5,080 nucleotides of DNA, taken from contig PFMH01000111.1 of assembly GCA_002785325.1 (NCBI GenBank), positions 1-5,080 of the forward strand, in the 5' to 3' direction. Source of the DNA: a bacterium (Candidatus Howlettbacteria) CG_4_10_14_0_8_um_filter_40_9 (GTDB lineage Bacteria; Patescibacteriota; CPR2; UBA1875; GCA-2785325). Position 1 is the stretch's first letter; the number at the start of each line of letters is the position of its first letter. The notes under the pieces were generated by a model that did not search any database, was not told the origin of the DNA, and saw only the letters and a program-made list of their open reading frames with translations. Shown one piece after another: positions 4,853 through 5,080 of this stretch. Made by a program: the position numbers and the translations under genes.

Positions 4853-5080
4853 ATGAGTAAATTTTATATTACAACTTCTATACCTTATGCAAATGGTGAG
4901 CCACACATGGGCCACACGTTGGATCCCCTATATGCGGATATTTTGACAAGATATAAAAGGGCGAAGGGAGATGATGTTTTCTTCTTGGCGGGACTGGACG
5001 AGAACGGCCAGAAGGTTTACCAAAAAGCATGTGAGAGGGGGATGAGCGTAGAGGAATGGTCAGAATATCTTAAGCCGAGA
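4853..5080 (+). CDS. metG: Methionyl-tRNA synthetase, N-terminal part (runs off window)
   Basis: This is a class I aminoacyl-tRNA synthetase that charges tRNA-Met. The first 76 codons are present. ITTSIPYANGEPHMGH holds the HIGH-type ATP-binding motif as H18-M-G-H21. LYADILTRYKRAKGDDVFFL is the conserved strand-helix after it. The next motif, commonly GTDEHGxK in bacterial enzymes, reads GLDENGQK (47-54), with L48 for Thr and N51 for His. The KMSKS loop and anticodon domain lie beyond the window. No Shine-Dalgarno precedes the ATG, which is two bases after the HAD stop. The family N-terminus fits this start exactly. The RpfB-like, ksgA and rsmI neighbours are those expected of metG/metS. Confidence 0.93.
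   Translation, partial: MSKFYITTSIPYANGEPHMGHTLDPLYADILTRYKRAKGDDVFFLAGLDENGQKVYQKACERGMSVEEWSEYLKPR

Noticed and set aside
4685..4915. Minus-strand frame across the HAD-metG junction
   Set aside because: It covers the HAD motif IV and the metG HIGH motif in antisense; no independent support.

Overview
The window looks like chromosomal DNA from a small-genome bacterium, most likely a member of the Patescibacteria (CPR), possibly Parcubacteria-like. This is inferred from several traits together. The coding is compact and AT-leaning. Core proteins are short; RsmI, for example, is only about a methylase domain long. Most start codons lack a Shine-Dalgarno sequence, and at least two ATGs sit 6-8 bases after an extended -10 box (TGATATAAT), as expected for leaderless mRNAs. 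A placement on rRNA or ribosomal proteins would be needed to confirm it.

Layout. Positions 1 to about 523 hold most of an IS200/IS605-type insertion sequence: a single-tyrosine HUH transposase (tnpA, 28-468) and a right-end hairpin (489-521). Its left end lies outside the window. Directly after the right end, an open frame with no start codon (524-709) encodes what looks like the C-terminal part of a small two-helix membrane protein, probably cut by the insertion. One base later, behind a good Shine-Dalgarno, begins a 57-residue Cys-rich hypothetical gene (711-884). It ends inside a strong intrinsic terminator (870-913).

From 979 a near-consensus sigma70-type promoter drives a secreted RpfB-like cell-wall hydrolase (1070-2278: three DUF348-like repeats, G5, Rpf/lysozyme-like domain). 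Then follow ksgA/rsmA (2365-3198), acylphosphatase (3208-3486), rsmI (3611-4273), a HAD-family hydrolase (4266-4850) and the start of methionyl-tRNA synthetase (4853 to the window end), all on the + strand.

The right part is a translation and rRNA-modification cluster. KsgA dimethylates two adenines and RsmI 2'-O-methylates one cytidine of 16S rRNA near the decoding region, and MetG charges tRNA-Met. The company of an RpfB/YabE-type protein with ksgA, rsmI and metG is an old bacterial neighbourhood (metS-tatD-rpfB-ksgA in Mycobacterium; rsmI-metS-tatD-yabE-rnmV-ksgA in Bacillus), here rearranged and with acylphosphatase and a HAD protein added.

I found no clearly new defence or mobile system. 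The points most worth following are the serine in place of the KsgA catalytic-motif asparagine, two hairpins with interchangeable stems before the rpf-like gene, the leaderless promoter motif, the four-copy inverted repeat before rsmI, and the gene fragment next to the IS.
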